A DNA stretch of 33,177 nt from Deltaproteobacteria bacterium (lineage in GTDB: Bacteria > Desulfobacterota > BSN033 > UBA1163), in assembly GCA_018333535.1 (NCBI GenBank), contig JAGXTA010000098.1, positions 1-33,177 on the forward strand. The letters run 5' to 3'. Under the pieces are notes generated by a model that ran no database searches, had not been told where the DNA came from, and saw nothing but the letters and a program-made list of their open reading frames with translations. Made by a program: the position numbers and the translations under genes. The first letter of the stretch is position 1. The number at the start of each line of letters is the position of its first letter. This document shows positions 24,036 to 32,605 of the stretch, piece by piece.

Positions 24036-27000
24036 TCCTCCCAGGCCTTCACAATATTTCCGGGCGCCTGTCCTGGAATGGGTTTGATCTGCCCCACAAG
24101 CACCTGAAAATCTCCGCCGAACTGGTAATTGACCTTGATCTGTTTTATTCCCATGCCTTCAAGTGCGGCCTTCTCATTGGGAAACTCAGCGGGCGAAAAG
24201 ATCCTCTGTCCCTCCTTGAATTCCTGGAGAAAGTCGGGGAATGCCTGATTACCGATAAATTTCTTTGTCAGGACGAGGTTTCCCGCCTCGATCTGGAAGA
24301 GGACATCCCCGCAGGTCTCCATCGACCATTGAAAGGTCTTGCTGACCGGATAATTATAATTGACGAGGCTCTGGGTCTGGCCCGCACACTGGAGTTCGAT
24401 CTTCGTGCTGTGAGGTTTGAGCTTTGCCTCGGGATTGGTCCCTGTGGGAAGCCCTCTCACCACCACATTATAATTCTGCTTGGCAAGGGCCGGAGCGGGC
24501 GCTCCCTTGGTCAGGAAGGTGAGAAAGGAAGCCTCAAAAGGAATGGCTCCCCCAAGGAGCTCTTTTGCGGCATAGCCCTTTGGGGTCTTCGATACGAAAG
24601 GAGCGGCAGGCCCCTTCATAAATTTCCAAACATGACCATCCGGCCCTAAAAGGAGCTGCACCGCCTGCTGCCCTGTCATTCCCTGGACTTCGGCGAGAAC
24701 CTTCTCTTCCCACTGGGCCTGAAGATAACCGGCGGTCTCTCTTCGGACAAAGAACCAGAGAAAGTCGAGGGGCCCGCTAACCAATTTCCAGGAGATCTCC
24801 TCCGTGGGCCTCCCCTTCATCATCAACCCTTTCAATCGATTGAGCGAAGTGGCGCAGGCCATCAGAGGCGATTTGCTGGTGGCCGGATCCTCGCCATAGA
24901 CCTGGGTGGCCATCTGAAAGGCCTGCGGCCTGGAGGATGTAGCCTGGGCAATGGCGGCGAGGCCATTGGTATATTCGAGATAGGCTTTTGCAGCCTGGGA
25001 TTGAACTTCTGCCTGTCCCACTTCCTTTCCAAGGGTCTTCTCTAATTGAGCGATCCATTTTCTTGCCTCTTCTGCTGCCTTATCGAGCAACCCCCCTTCT
25101 TTCTGAGTCTTACTGAGGACTTTCACCACCTGAAAATGATAGACCTGATGGAGCCAGAAGGGGAGCTTTTCCGCCTGGAGGAGGGGTTCAAGTTCTGTGG
25201 CGATTCTGTTTAAGAAGGCGAAATAGGGGCCCTGGTCCGTTGCCATTTTTGAAGCCACGGGCTGCCATTCTTTGATTCCCTTTAACCGCTCTGCTCCTCT
25301 TGGAAAGAAGGCCACAAAATTCTGCCAGCCATCGAAACAGACACCGGGATACCATTTTTCAAAGTCGGTCTTCTGATTGGCCAGGAGAACCGGATCAGGA
25401 AGGGCTGACTCGATCTCCTTGACGAAAGAGTCGATCGCCTCTTTTCCCTTCCGGGTAAAAGAGGGCGCAACAGATTTTTCATCGGCGAGAGAGAGACTTC
25501 CTCCCCAGAAGTCCCGGAGCCCGATGGATGGAATCGTTCCCTGTCTGTCCAGCCAGAGGGTAAGCCAGCGAAGGTTCGTTCTCTTCGTGGATAGGAGATC
25601 CTTTAACCAGGCCTGAAGAATGGCGATCTCCTTGTTGATCTCGCCGGTATCCGTTCGCCAGACCAGGTAATAGAGGTAGAGCTGGCCGAACTTCATCTTC
25701 ATCTCGGAGATCGTCTTCAGATCCGCTGTGACCGGCATGGGTTCATAGGAAGGCTGGGGCTTTGCCCGAAGGATTGGAAAGGGTTGTCCTTCGAGCCGGG
25801 CCTTGAGAAGATTGATCCGTCTGACCAGGTGGGTCACATACTGGGCGATCGTTTCATCCGGCGTGGTGATCGTCAGGGCGGCCAGCGTCCCTGACATCTG
25901 CTTGTCGAAAGAGGCTAAAAAGACGGTCTGAAACTGCTTGCAATACTTAGCCTTGAGCCCCATCTCCACATTTTTGCTTTCGGTCAACCCGAATCTCGGA
26001 ATCCACCAGCCCCGGTTCTGATCCTCCACCTTGAGGATCGATTGGCAGAACCGGTCCATCGTGACGAGGTCCGCAAGGACCTCGCCCTTTAATACTGGAG
26101 GTTTCGCAAATTCATCTCGGGCATCCTTGATCACCTTCAGATTCTTGACGAAGGAGAAGCTGAGCAGACCGCAGAGGGCGACGACCAGAACGATCCAGGC
26201 GGTCAGGCCGAGATTTCGCGTCAGCAGACGCCACTGGAGAGCCCGCTTGGTGGGAGCGAAGATGCCCCTGTCTTTGGGGAAGATCTTAGCAAAGAGATCG
26301 TGGAGAAAGAGCCCCTTGCTTGTTCCGGGCAGAACCTCCTTCTCTCCGATTAAACCCAGGGCGCTTAAGAAGTGGGAATAAGGACTTCCCTCCTGACGGC
26401 CGCTGCTGAAGAAGAGCCCTCTCAGGATAGGCGTCTCCTGATAGGGGTTCTCTTTGAACGCTCCGTTCATAAAGGACCGGAGGCCTTTCTTCAGATTTTC
26501 AAACTCTTCGGGAAAGAGGAGAAGTCCGGGATCCACGCCTTTTGCTCCGGGTTGATGGATCATCAGGATCCGAAGATTTCTCAACCGCTCGCCAATGGCC
26601 TGGAAGGCCTGCTCCTGAAAGGCGGCTACATCGGTCTTCAGATCCTGGTTGATGAATCCCATGGGTTGATCGAGGCTCTTGTCCGGAAGCTGGTCGCAGA
26701 ACTGGGTCATGCCCTGGACCAGGTCGCACTTGGTTACCAGGACATAGACGGGGAATTTGGTTCCGAGGACCCGCATCAACTCATCGATCCGGCGCCGAAT
26801 CTGTTTTCCATCCTCTTCAAGGACTTCGGATTGGCCTTCGAGCAGTTTGTCAGCGGCAATAGAGATGATGAGACCGTGAATGGGCTCTTTCCTCCGGTAG
26901 CGGATGAGCAGGGCCAGAAACTTCTGCCATTCCTCCTTGTCCCGGCCTTCATCGATGGGAATGGCATACCTTCCGGCCGTGTCGAGAATGATGGCCTGCT

Positions 27001-27499
27001 CGAAGAACCACCAATCGCAATTCTTTGTTCCAGAAAGGCCCGACGTCCGGCTCACCTCTGCAAAGGGAGAGGAAAGACGGGCGCTCGTGATGGCCGTGGT
27101 CTTGCCGGAGCCGCTCTCTCCGATGACCATATACCAGGGAAGCACATAGAGGGGATTTCCATATTTTCTCAGGTGGGAACCCCTCAGGGCATCGATTGCC
27201 TCTTTCCAGCGATTCTGAAGCTCTTTGAGGTCATCCTTCTCTTTTCCAGAAATGGCCTTGAGATTGGACTCGTCCTGTTCAATCACCTGCTGGACGAATC
27301 TTTCCTCTTTGCGCTTGAGCCAGATCTTGCGCAAGAAGAGAAAACCGATTCCCAGTCCGATGAGGACCAGCAGGAGGAAGAACCCCATCCACCAGGGCCA
27401 GTCGAGCAGTAAGACCAGGGCGAACACCAGGAGGATAGCCAGACAGAGGGCAACAGCGATGAGCCCATATTTCAGATATTTAAAGAAGAAAGTCTTCAT
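24032..27499 (-). CDS. tssM: TssM inner-membrane protein (IcmF)
   Basis: The 1155-residue core membrane-complex protein has two N-terminal membrane segments (about 10-32 and 37-56). A cytoplasmic domain with Walker A GESGSGKT (127-134) follows, then a third membrane segment (about 430-450), a large periplasmic region, and the C-terminal beta-rich end that meets TssJ. The intact Walker A shows that this copy belongs to the nucleotide-binding subgroup. The ATG follows directly on the tssL stop with no spacer. Downstream it overlaps tagF by four bases. Confidence 0.97.
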   Translation of the reverse strand: MKTFFFKYLKYGLIAVALCLAILLVFALVLLLDWPWWMGFFLLLVLIGLGIGFLFLRKIWLKRKEERFVQQVIEQDESNLKAISGKEKDDLKELQNRWKEAIDALRGSHLRKYGNPLYVLPWYMVIGESGSGKTTAITSARLSSPFAEVSRTSGLSGTKNCDWWFFEQAIILDTAGRYAIPIDEGRDKEEWQKFLALLIRYRRKEPIHGLIISIAADKLLEGQSEVLEEDGKQIRRRIDELMRVLGTKFPVYVLVTKCDLVQGMTQFCDQLPDKSLDQPMGFINQDLKTDVAAFQEQAFQAIGERLRNLRILMIHQPGAKGVDPGLLLFPEEFENLKKGLRSFMNGAFKENPYQETPILRGLFFSSGRQEGSPYSHFLSALGLIGEKEVLPGTSKGLFLHDLFAKIFPKDRGIFAPTKRALQWRLLTRNLGLTAWIVLVVALCGLLSFSFVKNLKVIKDARDEFAKPPVLKGEVLADLVTMDRFCQSILKVEDQNRGWWIPRFGLTESKNVEMGLKAKYCKQFQTVFLASFDKQMSGTLAALTITTPDETIAQYVTHLVRRINLLKARLEGQPFPILRAKPQPSYEPMPVTADLKTISEMKMKFGQLYLYYLVWRTDTGEINKEIAILQAWLKDLLSTKRTNLRWLTLWLDRQGTIPSIGLRDFWGGSLSLADEKSVAPSFTRKGKEAIDSFVKEIESALPDPVLLANQKTDFEKWYPGVCFDGWQNFVAFFPRGAERLKGIKEWQPVASKMATDQGPYFAFLNRIATELEPLLQAEKLPFWLHQVYHFQVVKVLSKTQKEGGLLDKAAEEARKWIAQLEKTLGKEVGQAEVQSQAAKAYLEYTNGLAAIAQATSSRPQAFQMATQVYGEDPATSKSPLMACATSLNRLKGLMMKGRPTEEISWKLVSGPLDFLWFFVRRETAGYLQAQWEEKVLAEVQGMTGQQAVQLLLGPDGHVWKFMKGPAAPFVSKTPKGYAAKELLGGAIPFEASFLTFLTKGAPAPALAKQNYNVVVRGLPTGTNPEAKLKPHSTKIELQCAGQTQSLVNYNYPVSKTFQWSMETCGDVLFQIEAGNLVLTKKFIGNQAFPDFLQEFKEGQRIFSPAEFPNEKAALEGMGIKQIKVNYQFGGDFQVLVGQIKPIPGQAPGNIVKAWEE

Positions 27500-28177
27500 T
27501 TAGGGCACCGCCTTTAAAAAATTTTCGCCCACTCCGCTAAGGGCGAATTGGTAAATGAGAAAGAGGAGGCCAAAGAGGATGACGGGTCCGGCCAGACAGG
27601 CGATGGTGAAGGGCGAGAGGCGAAACTTCTGTTTCTGCGGGCCGAGCTCCACGGCTTCGACGGGAAAAGCCTCCGGAAAGAGCTCTGCCCTCTCAAGGGA
27701 GGGAAGGCCGACCGAACTGCCAAGGAGGAGTTTGAGATTGGAAGTTTTCACCTGTTCGAGGAGATGCTCATCTCCGGGATGATGAAAACGGCCTTTGAAC
27801 CCCAGGGCCAGGCAGAGATAGTAGACCTCGCGGACCTCTCTCTGGTGGAGGCCCAGTCCATTTAATCGCTCAAAGGCCTCTTCACCAGCGTCGAGGGTAT
27901 GGTAATAGAGACGTTGAAGCTGTTCCCTCTGCCATTGAGCTTTCTGATTCCACGCAGAGCTGAGGATAGTCTCATCGACCCAGGCACAGATCATGAACCG
28001 GCCCAGATCATAATCCTCCTGTGAGAAGAGGCCCCTCTTGACCACATTTTCGCTCTGGGTGAGGAGGCGCAGAATATCGGTCTTTGCCTGATCATAGGGA
28101 GGCTGTTTGGCTCCAACCGTTTTGACGAAATAGACCACATAAGCCACCAGTTCCATAAAAGCGTCTGTGAGATGCAT
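27500..28177 (-). CDS. tssL: TssL inner-membrane protein (DotU)
   Basis: The 225-residue product is DotU/TssL: MICAWVDETILSSAWN (the conserved WVDE-type helix), LQRLYYHTLDAGEEAFERL and VYYLCLALGFKGRF are hallmarks of the cytoplasmic helical domain. A C-terminal membrane segment (about 188-213) anchors it. There is no OmpA-like peptidoglycan-binding extension, so anchorage of the complex to the wall must come from elsewhere. GGAG six bases before the ATG supports the start. Its stop codon is directly followed by the tssM start. Confidence 0.96.
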   Translation of the reverse strand: MHLTDAFMELVAYVVYFVKTVGAKQPPYDQAKTDILRLLTQSENVVKRGLFSQEDYDLGRFMICAWVDETILSSAWNQKAQWQREQLQRLYYHTLDAGEEAFERLNGLGLHQREVREVYYLCLALGFKGRFHHPGDEHLLEQVKTSNLKLLLGSSVGLPSLERAELFPEAFPVEAVELGPQKQKFRLSPFTIACLAGPVILFGLLFLIYQFALSGVGENFLKAVP

Positions 28178-28262
28178 GCGTAACTCCAGTTTAGAATTTA
28201 GAGTTAAGAGTTTTGAGTTAAGAATTTAGGGGTAAAAAATAATCATCATTCATAACTCAGAA
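28178..28262. other. AT-rich spacer between tssK and tssL
   Basis: This 85-base gap has imperfect repeats of TTTAGAATT / GAGTTAAG words and the ribosome-binding site of tssL. Nothing else can be supported. Confidence 0.4.
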
Positions 28263-29651
28263 TTATCCTCCTACTACCATCAGCTCCACATCGAGGTCTT
28301 CCGGAGCGTTGTCCCAGTAAAGGGCGATGTTATTGTTCTTCTGCACGAGGGCCCACTGGTCGCTGTGATAGTTCACAGAAAAATAGACGGAGTGCGCCCT
28401 GCGGGGAAGCTCCTGGGGGGGCACAGGGAGGTGCTCCAATCCGACGCCTGGAAGGGCGCGGGCGATCAGAATGGGCAGGTGCTCCCGGGCGCTCATTTTG
28501 GCCATGGCTTCGATCGACTTCAGGACCAGTTTGGGATCCTCTTCTGTCTTGAGGACGAGATAGAAGCGATTGCGACCTTCGAAAATGCCAGGCTTCAGAG
28601 GAGCGGCGTAATAGGTGCCGTCGTAGACCAGACGGATGACATATTCAGGCCCTGCGGTGATTTCATCGAGAAGCAGGATCACTGCCTCCTGCGCCGCAGA
28701 AAAACATTCCCATAAATTCCGGTGATCGTAATTGGGAAGGGTGCGGGTTCCATCTTCCAATTCGGCCATCACATTGATCCGCTCCGAAAAGGAGGAGAGC
28801 TCTCCGATCAATTGTCTCAACATGCCATAGACTGCCCAGGGATGAACCTGCTGGACTTCGGTCACATGGAAGAAGGGGGGAACATACCGGTTAAGGGACC
28901 GTAAGGCCAAAAGATAAACCATATCTCTGGAGCCAAATTCAGCCGTCTGAATCCCTCGCTGGCTCTTATACTCTTCAAGCTGATGAGCCCGCGCGGCGAG
29001 TTGATCCCTGATCTCCTTGATGAGATGGAAGAGGGGCTCTGAACTGGAGATCGTGAGACAGGGAGGAACAAAGCGTTGGGAAAGCCTGATCTCTTCGCCC
29101 ATTCTTTCGAGTTGAGCCATTGGAATCAGGACATAATCTCCTAATTGCTCTCTCTCGGTTTCCCAGAAGATTTTGAGAAGGTAGTGGAGCCTTTTTACCC
29201 GGCCCAGAGGGCCGCCGGAGTGGAGGTCCTTCACCTCTTCAGGATCGGGTGTAGTGACAAATCGTGTCGTGACGTCTGAAAGGTCTTCCAATTTATTGAC
29301 GACCGTCACATTTTCGCCCGCGGGGTTCCACTTTTTTAAACCGATGAGAACGGTGAAGGGTTTTCCTCCTTCGACCCATGCTTCCTCAAACGGCCTGGCT
29401 TCAATGATGCCGTTTTCTGGAAAGACAGCATAGGTTCCATCCGGGAAGAGAAAGGCGCCTTTCAGGAGATTGAAAGACCTCATTCCCAGGCCAGCCTTCT
29501 GGATTTCGAGCTCACCTGTTCCCCAGAAGTGGGGCTCCATGAAATGATGAAAAGGAGTGAGCAGGGATTGGAAAGAGAGATCCAACAGCTGAAAGTGCTG
29601 GGGTTGAAGGAAGAGTCCCTGATGCCAGAAGAGCGGTCTTTGGATGTCCAT
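28263..29651 (-). CDS. tssK: TssK baseplate-membrane connector
   Basis: The 462-residue product is TssK (VasE/ImpJ): WHQGLFLQPQHFQLLD near the N-terminus, FPENGIIEARPFEEAW, and the C-terminal VYFSVNYHSDQWALVQKNNNIALYWDNAPEDLDVELMVVGG are diagnostic. TssK trimers link the baseplate to TssL/TssM and derive from a phage receptor-binding fold. Length is normal. It lies between tssJ (upstream, 63 bases with a small hairpin) and tssL. Confidence 0.97.
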   Translation of the reverse strand: MDIQRPLFWHQGLFLQPQHFQLLDLSFQSLLTPFHHFMEPHFWGTGELEIQKAGLGMRSFNLLKGAFLFPDGTYAVFPENGIIEARPFEEAWVEGGKPFTVLIGLKKWNPAGENVTVVNKLEDLSDVTTRFVTTPDPEEVKDLHSGGPLGRVKRLHYLLKIFWETEREQLGDYVLIPMAQLERMGEEIRLSQRFVPPCLTISSSEPLFHLIKEIRDQLAARAHQLEEYKSQRGIQTAEFGSRDMVYLLALRSLNRYVPPFFHVTEVQQVHPWAVYGMLRQLIGELSSFSERINVMAELEDGTRTLPNYDHRNLWECFSAAQEAVILLLDEITAGPEYVIRLVYDGTYYAAPLKPGIFEGRNRFYLVLKTEEDPKLVLKSIEAMAKMSAREHLPILIARALPGVGLEHLPVPPQELPRRAHSVYFSVNYHSDQWALVQKNNNIALYWDNAPEDLDVELMVVGG

Positions 29652-29672
29652 TCTTTTTACCCCGTTAGAAAG

Positions 29673-29690
29673 CCCGCTTTTTGAAGCGGG
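29673..29690. repeat. Perfect 7-bp hairpin between tssJ and tssK
   Basis: CCCGCTT and AAGCGGG enclose a four-base loop. On the minus-strand transcript the stem is followed by CTTTCT, only a weak U-tract, so at most it is an attenuator. Confidence 0.45.
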
Positions 29691-29714
29691 GAAGGAGGAT
29701 TGCCTCTCAAGATT

Positions 29715-30251
29715 TCACTTCTTTTCGGAAACAGGCTTGACCTCCTGGATCTGTTGCGATCCTAAAAGGAGATCGATCGTAAGAACCCCGGGTTTCTGAT
29801 AAAGGGTGTTTCCCTTCTTTTCTTCCACGACCGGAATCGAAAAGAGCTTGACCACATTCTCCTTCTTAAGTGTGAAATACCCGGCAACAACCGCCACATA
29901 TTTTGCGCCTGCGGCCCGGTCCAAAGTTTCCTTGTATTCCCGATTCGGATGGATGATGAGTCTCTTCGCATTGGTCACGCTGGGATGGAACTTGGTGCAT
30001 TCACAGAGCTTCTCGAGCCCTCCCTTTTCGTCCACGAGTTGGTTGAGCTCATTGGGATCGGTTAAGAGGTAAGCGCATAAGACCAGCGTGTGAGCCCTTC
30101 CCTGAAAGAGGTTGAGCTGGGGATCGCTTTTCAGGTTGAGGCGAATGGCATTGGGTTCATACTCCCATCTCGGGGGCACGACCACGGTTGCACAGGAGCA
30201 GAGGAGGAGGGCGGATAGAAGAAGGCACGGCAATATTCTATAGTTTTTCAT
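29715..30251 (-). CDS. tssJ: TssJ outer-membrane lipoprotein
   Basis: The 178-residue lipoprotein anchors TssM to the outer membrane. The signal sequence ends in LLLCSC, a lipobox whose last Cys is lipidated, followed by a beta-rich transthyretin-like domain typical of TssJ (NAIRLNLKSDPQLNLFQGRAHTLVLCAYLL). A longer frame reaches 30299, but the perfect GGAGG at 30259-30263 stands seven bases before the ATG at 30251 (four before an adjacent ATG at 30254), so the short form is right. The start is one to four bases after the stop of the TagH-like gene, which shows tight coupling. Confidence 0.93.
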   Translation of the reverse strand: MKNYRILPCLLLSALLLCSCATVVVPPRWEYEPNAIRLNLKSDPQLNLFQGRAHTLVLCAYLLTDPNELNQLVDEKGGLEKLCECTKFHPSVTNAKRLIIHPNREYKETLDRAAGAKYVAVVAGYFTLKKENVVKLFSIPVVEEKKGNTLYQKPGVLTIDLLLGSQQIQEVKPVSEKK

Positions 30252-30255
30252 CATT

Positions 30256-30996
30256 TTACCTCCGGTCGGCATCATAGAGCTTTTGACAGGTTTTTTCAAA
30301 TTCCCTTAACATTTCTTCCTTAAAACGACCAGATTCAAACCACTTCTTAAATGTTTGAAATCTCTCCTTATACATTTCGAAAAGTTCGGCTTTCCGAAGG
30401 GGGCCTATTTTTAATCTTCCCATGGGTTCCGATTCAAACCGTTCGGGGCCGAGCTCTTTTAGGATTTCGCCGAATTTGGCCTGGGCCGCCTCTTGAAACG
30501 CCTTATGGGAGATTAAGAAAGCCTTCTGGATTCGGGCGAGGTAATTCTGGAGGGAGTCCGTTCGAGCCTCGCCTTCGAGATGGGAGCCGATGATGTGCCG
30601 GATCGTTTCGAGTTCCGGCTTTTTCCCCAACAGGGTGGTGTCGATGACCCGGATCATCTCATTCAGAGTGTCAAAGATGGTGTTTAAAGAGAGGGCCAAC
30701 TTTTCCAGAAGTTCAGTGGAGGAGATATCCGGAGCGGAGACCTTTTCTCCTAAGAGGAGAGAGAAGAGTCGGGAAAACTCTTTCGATTCAAGAAAAACGT
30801 CCTGCACCACTGGAGCGGGGACGGTTTCAAATTGGTGTGCCAGCTCTTCGAGGAGGGTGAATCGTTCGTCAGGGGAGTGCTCTTTCAGGGTTTCTCTGAG
30901 ATAGGCCTCCATCAATCTCTCCGCCCTCACTGGGTCGGATTGATAGATGGTTCGGACCTCATCGGTTAAACGCTCGATGGAAACAAGACTATTCAT
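30256..30996 (-). CDS. TagH-like protein lacking the FHA domain
   Basis: The 246-residue helical protein matches in outline the C-terminal domain of T6SS FHA proteins (TagH/Fha): a DSLQNYLARIQKAFLISHKAFQEAAQ helix pair, then ILKELGPERFES, and a final RKAELFEMYKERFQTFKKWFESGRFKEEMLREFEKTCQKLYD that mirrors the family's closing helices. The N-terminal phosphothreonine-binding FHA domain expected in TagH is absent. The gene overlaps the upstream small gene by a few bases, and that gene carries three threonine motifs of the sort FHA domains bind. It may act as a split TagH, with the recognition module on another protein. The assignment rests on recollection of the family pattern. Confidence 0.6.
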   Translation of the reverse strand: MNSLVSIERLTDEVRTIYQSDPVRAERLMEAYLRETLKEHSPDERFTLLEELAHQFETVPAPVVQDVFLESKEFSRLFSLLLGEKVSAPDISSTELLEKLALSLNTIFDTLNEMIRVIDTTLLGKKPELETIRHIIGSHLEGEARTDSLQNYLARIQKAFLISHKAFQEAAQAKFGEILKELGPERFESEPMGRLKIGPLRKAELFEMYKERFQTFKKWFESGRFKEEMLREFEKTCQKLYDADRR

Positions 30997-31375
30997 TCAC
31001 TTTTTCCCGAACCTTCCCCGCTTTAAGGATGACGGTTTCCTCCAGAAACTCATCCTTACCGGAGGTTTTTTCAGGTTTTTGAATGGAATCCGCCCCCTTT
31101 GTTTTCACCACTGGCGAAGAGGTGGAGATCCCGGATCTATTCTCTTTCGGGGAGATAATCACTGTTTCGGGGAGAACTTCTTCCATTACTTGAATCGGTT
31201 TGGAAGGCGAAGGGCTCTCTTTCCGTTCAACGCTTTCGAAAGAGAGAATGACTGTTTTTTCTAAGTCCTCCTCGACAGCCCCGATTTCCATGCGCCATTT
31301 TTCGAGAATCCTCACAAGAATCTTGTGAATGGCTTCATTCTCTTTCCCTGAAAGGCTTCCTTCACGGCTCTCCAT
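30989..31375 (-). CDS. Small, largely disordered protein with three E-x-L-x-x-TVI(L/I) motifs
   Basis: The 128-residue protein matches no family I know. After a short N-terminal helix (ENEAIHKILVRILEKW) it is Ser/Pro/Lys/Glu-rich and looks unstructured, except for three copies of one motif: EEDLEKTVIL (Thr41), EEVLPETVII (Thr71) and DEFLEETVIL (Thr114). Each threonine follows acidic residues and has Ile or Leu at +3, as in phosphothreonine peptides bound by FHA domains. It is first in the T6SS operon and overlaps the TagH-like gene. The start chosen is ATG 31375; a TTG at 31384 is possible. A role as phosphorylated scaffold for an FHA protein or kinase is inferred. Confidence 0.7.
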   Translation of the reverse strand: MESREGSLSGKENEAIHKILVRILEKWRMEIGAVEEDLEKTVILSFESVERKESPSPSKPIQVMEEVLPETVIISPKENRSGISTSSPVVKTKGADSIQKPEKTSGKDEFLEETVILKAGKVREKVNE

Positions 31376-31420
31376 AGGATTCAACTCTCAAATATGTTTG
31401 GCTGGGATTTTATGAACCTT

Positions 31421-31449
31421 ACTATACTTAAGGAGGATACCAAAGTCAA
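31421..31449 (-). promoter_or_regulatory. Predicted sigma-70 promoter of the T6SS operon
   Basis: Reading the minus strand, TTGACT (31449-31444) is a -35 box with five of six matches. After exactly 17 bases comes TATAGT (31426-31421), also five of six. Transcription would begin near 31414, about 39 bases before the ATG at 31375. It is the only good promoter found upstream of the long minus-strand series. Confidence 0.6.
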
Positions 31450-31582
31450 GACGAAAGGTTTATCGAAAAGTATCAATAAGTTGTTTGCTGTTTGTAACCC
31501 CTCTGTTATGGGGGCAATTCATTCCATTGATAGTAGGAGTCGATAGACGGGGCCTGCTGCAGGTCTAACCCCGCGTCCAGCT

Positions 31583-31608
31583 TAGGCGGGGCAGGAATGT
31601 CCCGCCTA
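31583..31608. repeat. 8-bp hairpin in the divergent region
   Basis: TAGGCGGG and CCCGCCTA enclose a 10-base loop. No U-run follows on either strand, so it is more likely a repeat hairpin than a terminator. Confidence 0.4.
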
Positions 31609-31685
31609 TCGGGTGTAATTAAATTTTTATCAGGAATTTTGTAATTCCCCGTGACTGAGGCAATACTACCCTCTTGGGCTTTCCC

Positions 31686-31715
31686 TTGACTTTTGGCCGG
31701 TGGACTGAATAGAAT
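31686..31715 (+). promoter_or_regulatory. Possible promoter of larB
   Basis: TTGACT (31686-31691), an 18-base spacer and TAGAAT (31710-31715) give 10 of 12 consensus matches. If real, transcription would start near 31722 and larB at 31729 would have an almost leaderless message. The evidence is weak. Confidence 0.3.
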
Positions 31716-31728
31716 GTTTTCAAGAAAG

Positions 31729-32478
31729 ATGAATAAACAGAAACTCGAGCATCTTTTAAAAAATGTGAAATCAGGCAAAGCTTCGATTGATGAGGCCATG
31801 GCCCGGTTGAAGTCGCTTCCCTTTGAAGACCTGGGCCATTCAAGGGTGGACCACCACCGTAGCCTTCGAAAGGGTTTTCCGGAGGTGATCTGGGGGGAAG
31901 GAAAGACGCCCGAGCAGATTCTCTCAATTATGAAGGGATTGAAGGAGAAAGGCCAGAACATCCTCATCACTCGCCTCGAAGAGAAGAAAGTAAAGACGAT
32001 CAAAAAGGTTTTTTTGAAGAGCCGTTACTACCCTCTTTCAAAAGTCTTGACCTACCATACCCATCCGGTCAAATTAAAAGGCAAAGGAACGATCCTCGTG
32101 ATCACCGCCGGCACAACCGATATCCCGGTGGCTGAAGAGGCGGCTGTCACTGCGGAGATCATGGGCAATCGTGTGGAGACTCTTTATGATGTCGGGGTGG
32201 CAGGGATACATCGGTTGCTTTCCCAGAAGAAAAGGCTGGATGAGTCACGGGTTCTCATTGTTGTGGCGGGGATGGAGGGGGCGCTCCCCAGTGTGGTGGG
32301 AGGATTGGTCGATAAGCCGGTGATCGCTGTTCCCACGAGCGTCGGCTATGGTGCCAGCTTTGGAGGAATCACGGCATTGTTGGCGATGTTAAACTCCTGC
32401 GCATCAGGAGTTACCGTGGTTAATATTGACAACGGGTTTGGTGCAGGCTATATGGCCAGCCTGATCAACCGTTTGTAA
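31729..32478 (+). CDS. larB: LarB, pyridinium-3,5-biscarboxylic acid mononucleotide synthase
   Basis: The 249-residue product matches LarB, which carboxylates and cleaves nicotinate adenine dinucleotide in the first step of nickel-pincer nucleotide synthesis (cofactor of lactate racemase and relatives). The N-terminal part has DLGHSRVDHHRSLRKGFPEVIWGEGKTPEQ, and the C-terminal PurE-like domain has ITAGTTDIPVAEEAAVTAE, YDVGVAGIHRLL, VVAGMEGALPSVVGGL and the closing NIDNGFGAGYMA. ATG 31729 fits the family N-terminus; an ATG at 31714 and a TTG at 31693 are alternatives. larC, larE and lactate racemase are not in the window. It is unrelated in function to the T6SS and probably marks the chromosomal border of the locus. 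Confidence 0.95.
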   Translation: MNKQKLEHLLKNVKSGKASIDEAMARLKSLPFEDLGHSRVDHHRSLRKGFPEVIWGEGKTPEQILSIMKGLKEKGQNILITRLEEKKVKTIKKVFLKSRYYPLSKVLTYHTHPVKLKGKGTILVITAGTTDIPVAEEAAVTAEIMGNRVETLYDVGVAGIHRLLSQKKRLDESRVLIVVAGMEGALPSVVGGLVDKPVIAVPTSVGYGASFGGITALLAMLNSCASGVTVVNIDNGFGAGYMASLINRL

Positions 32479-32530
32479 GTAACAAAACAAATTGCACGAA
32501 TGAGAGCGAATTTAACGAATCCAATTGATT

Positions 32531-32567
32531 AACCGTTCGTCCTGAGGTTCTCGAAGGGCGAACGGTT
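32531..32567. repeat. REP-like hairpin downstream of larB
   Basis: AACCGTTCG and CGAACGGTT form a perfect 9-bp stem around TCCTGAGGTTCTCGAAGGG-type sequence. It belongs to the same GTTCGTCCTGAG family as units inside the element at 18527-18763. Confidence 0.6.
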
Positions 32568-32605
32568 CATTGCGACACAGTCTGTTCACGGGGATGGACG
32601 GAGCG

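Larger units (their letters stand above)
31385..31713. other. Divergent intergenic region between the T6SS operon and larB
   Basis: The region carries the T6SS promoter (31421-31449), a hairpin (31583-31608) and a possible larB promoter (31686-31715). The minus-strand frame that spans it (31506-32003) overlaps larB and is not coding. No RNA gene was seen. Confidence 0.5.

Noticed and set aside
31506-32003. 165-codon minus-strand frame across the larB start
   Set aside because: It is antisense to larB, whose family match is clear, and its product has no recognisable features.
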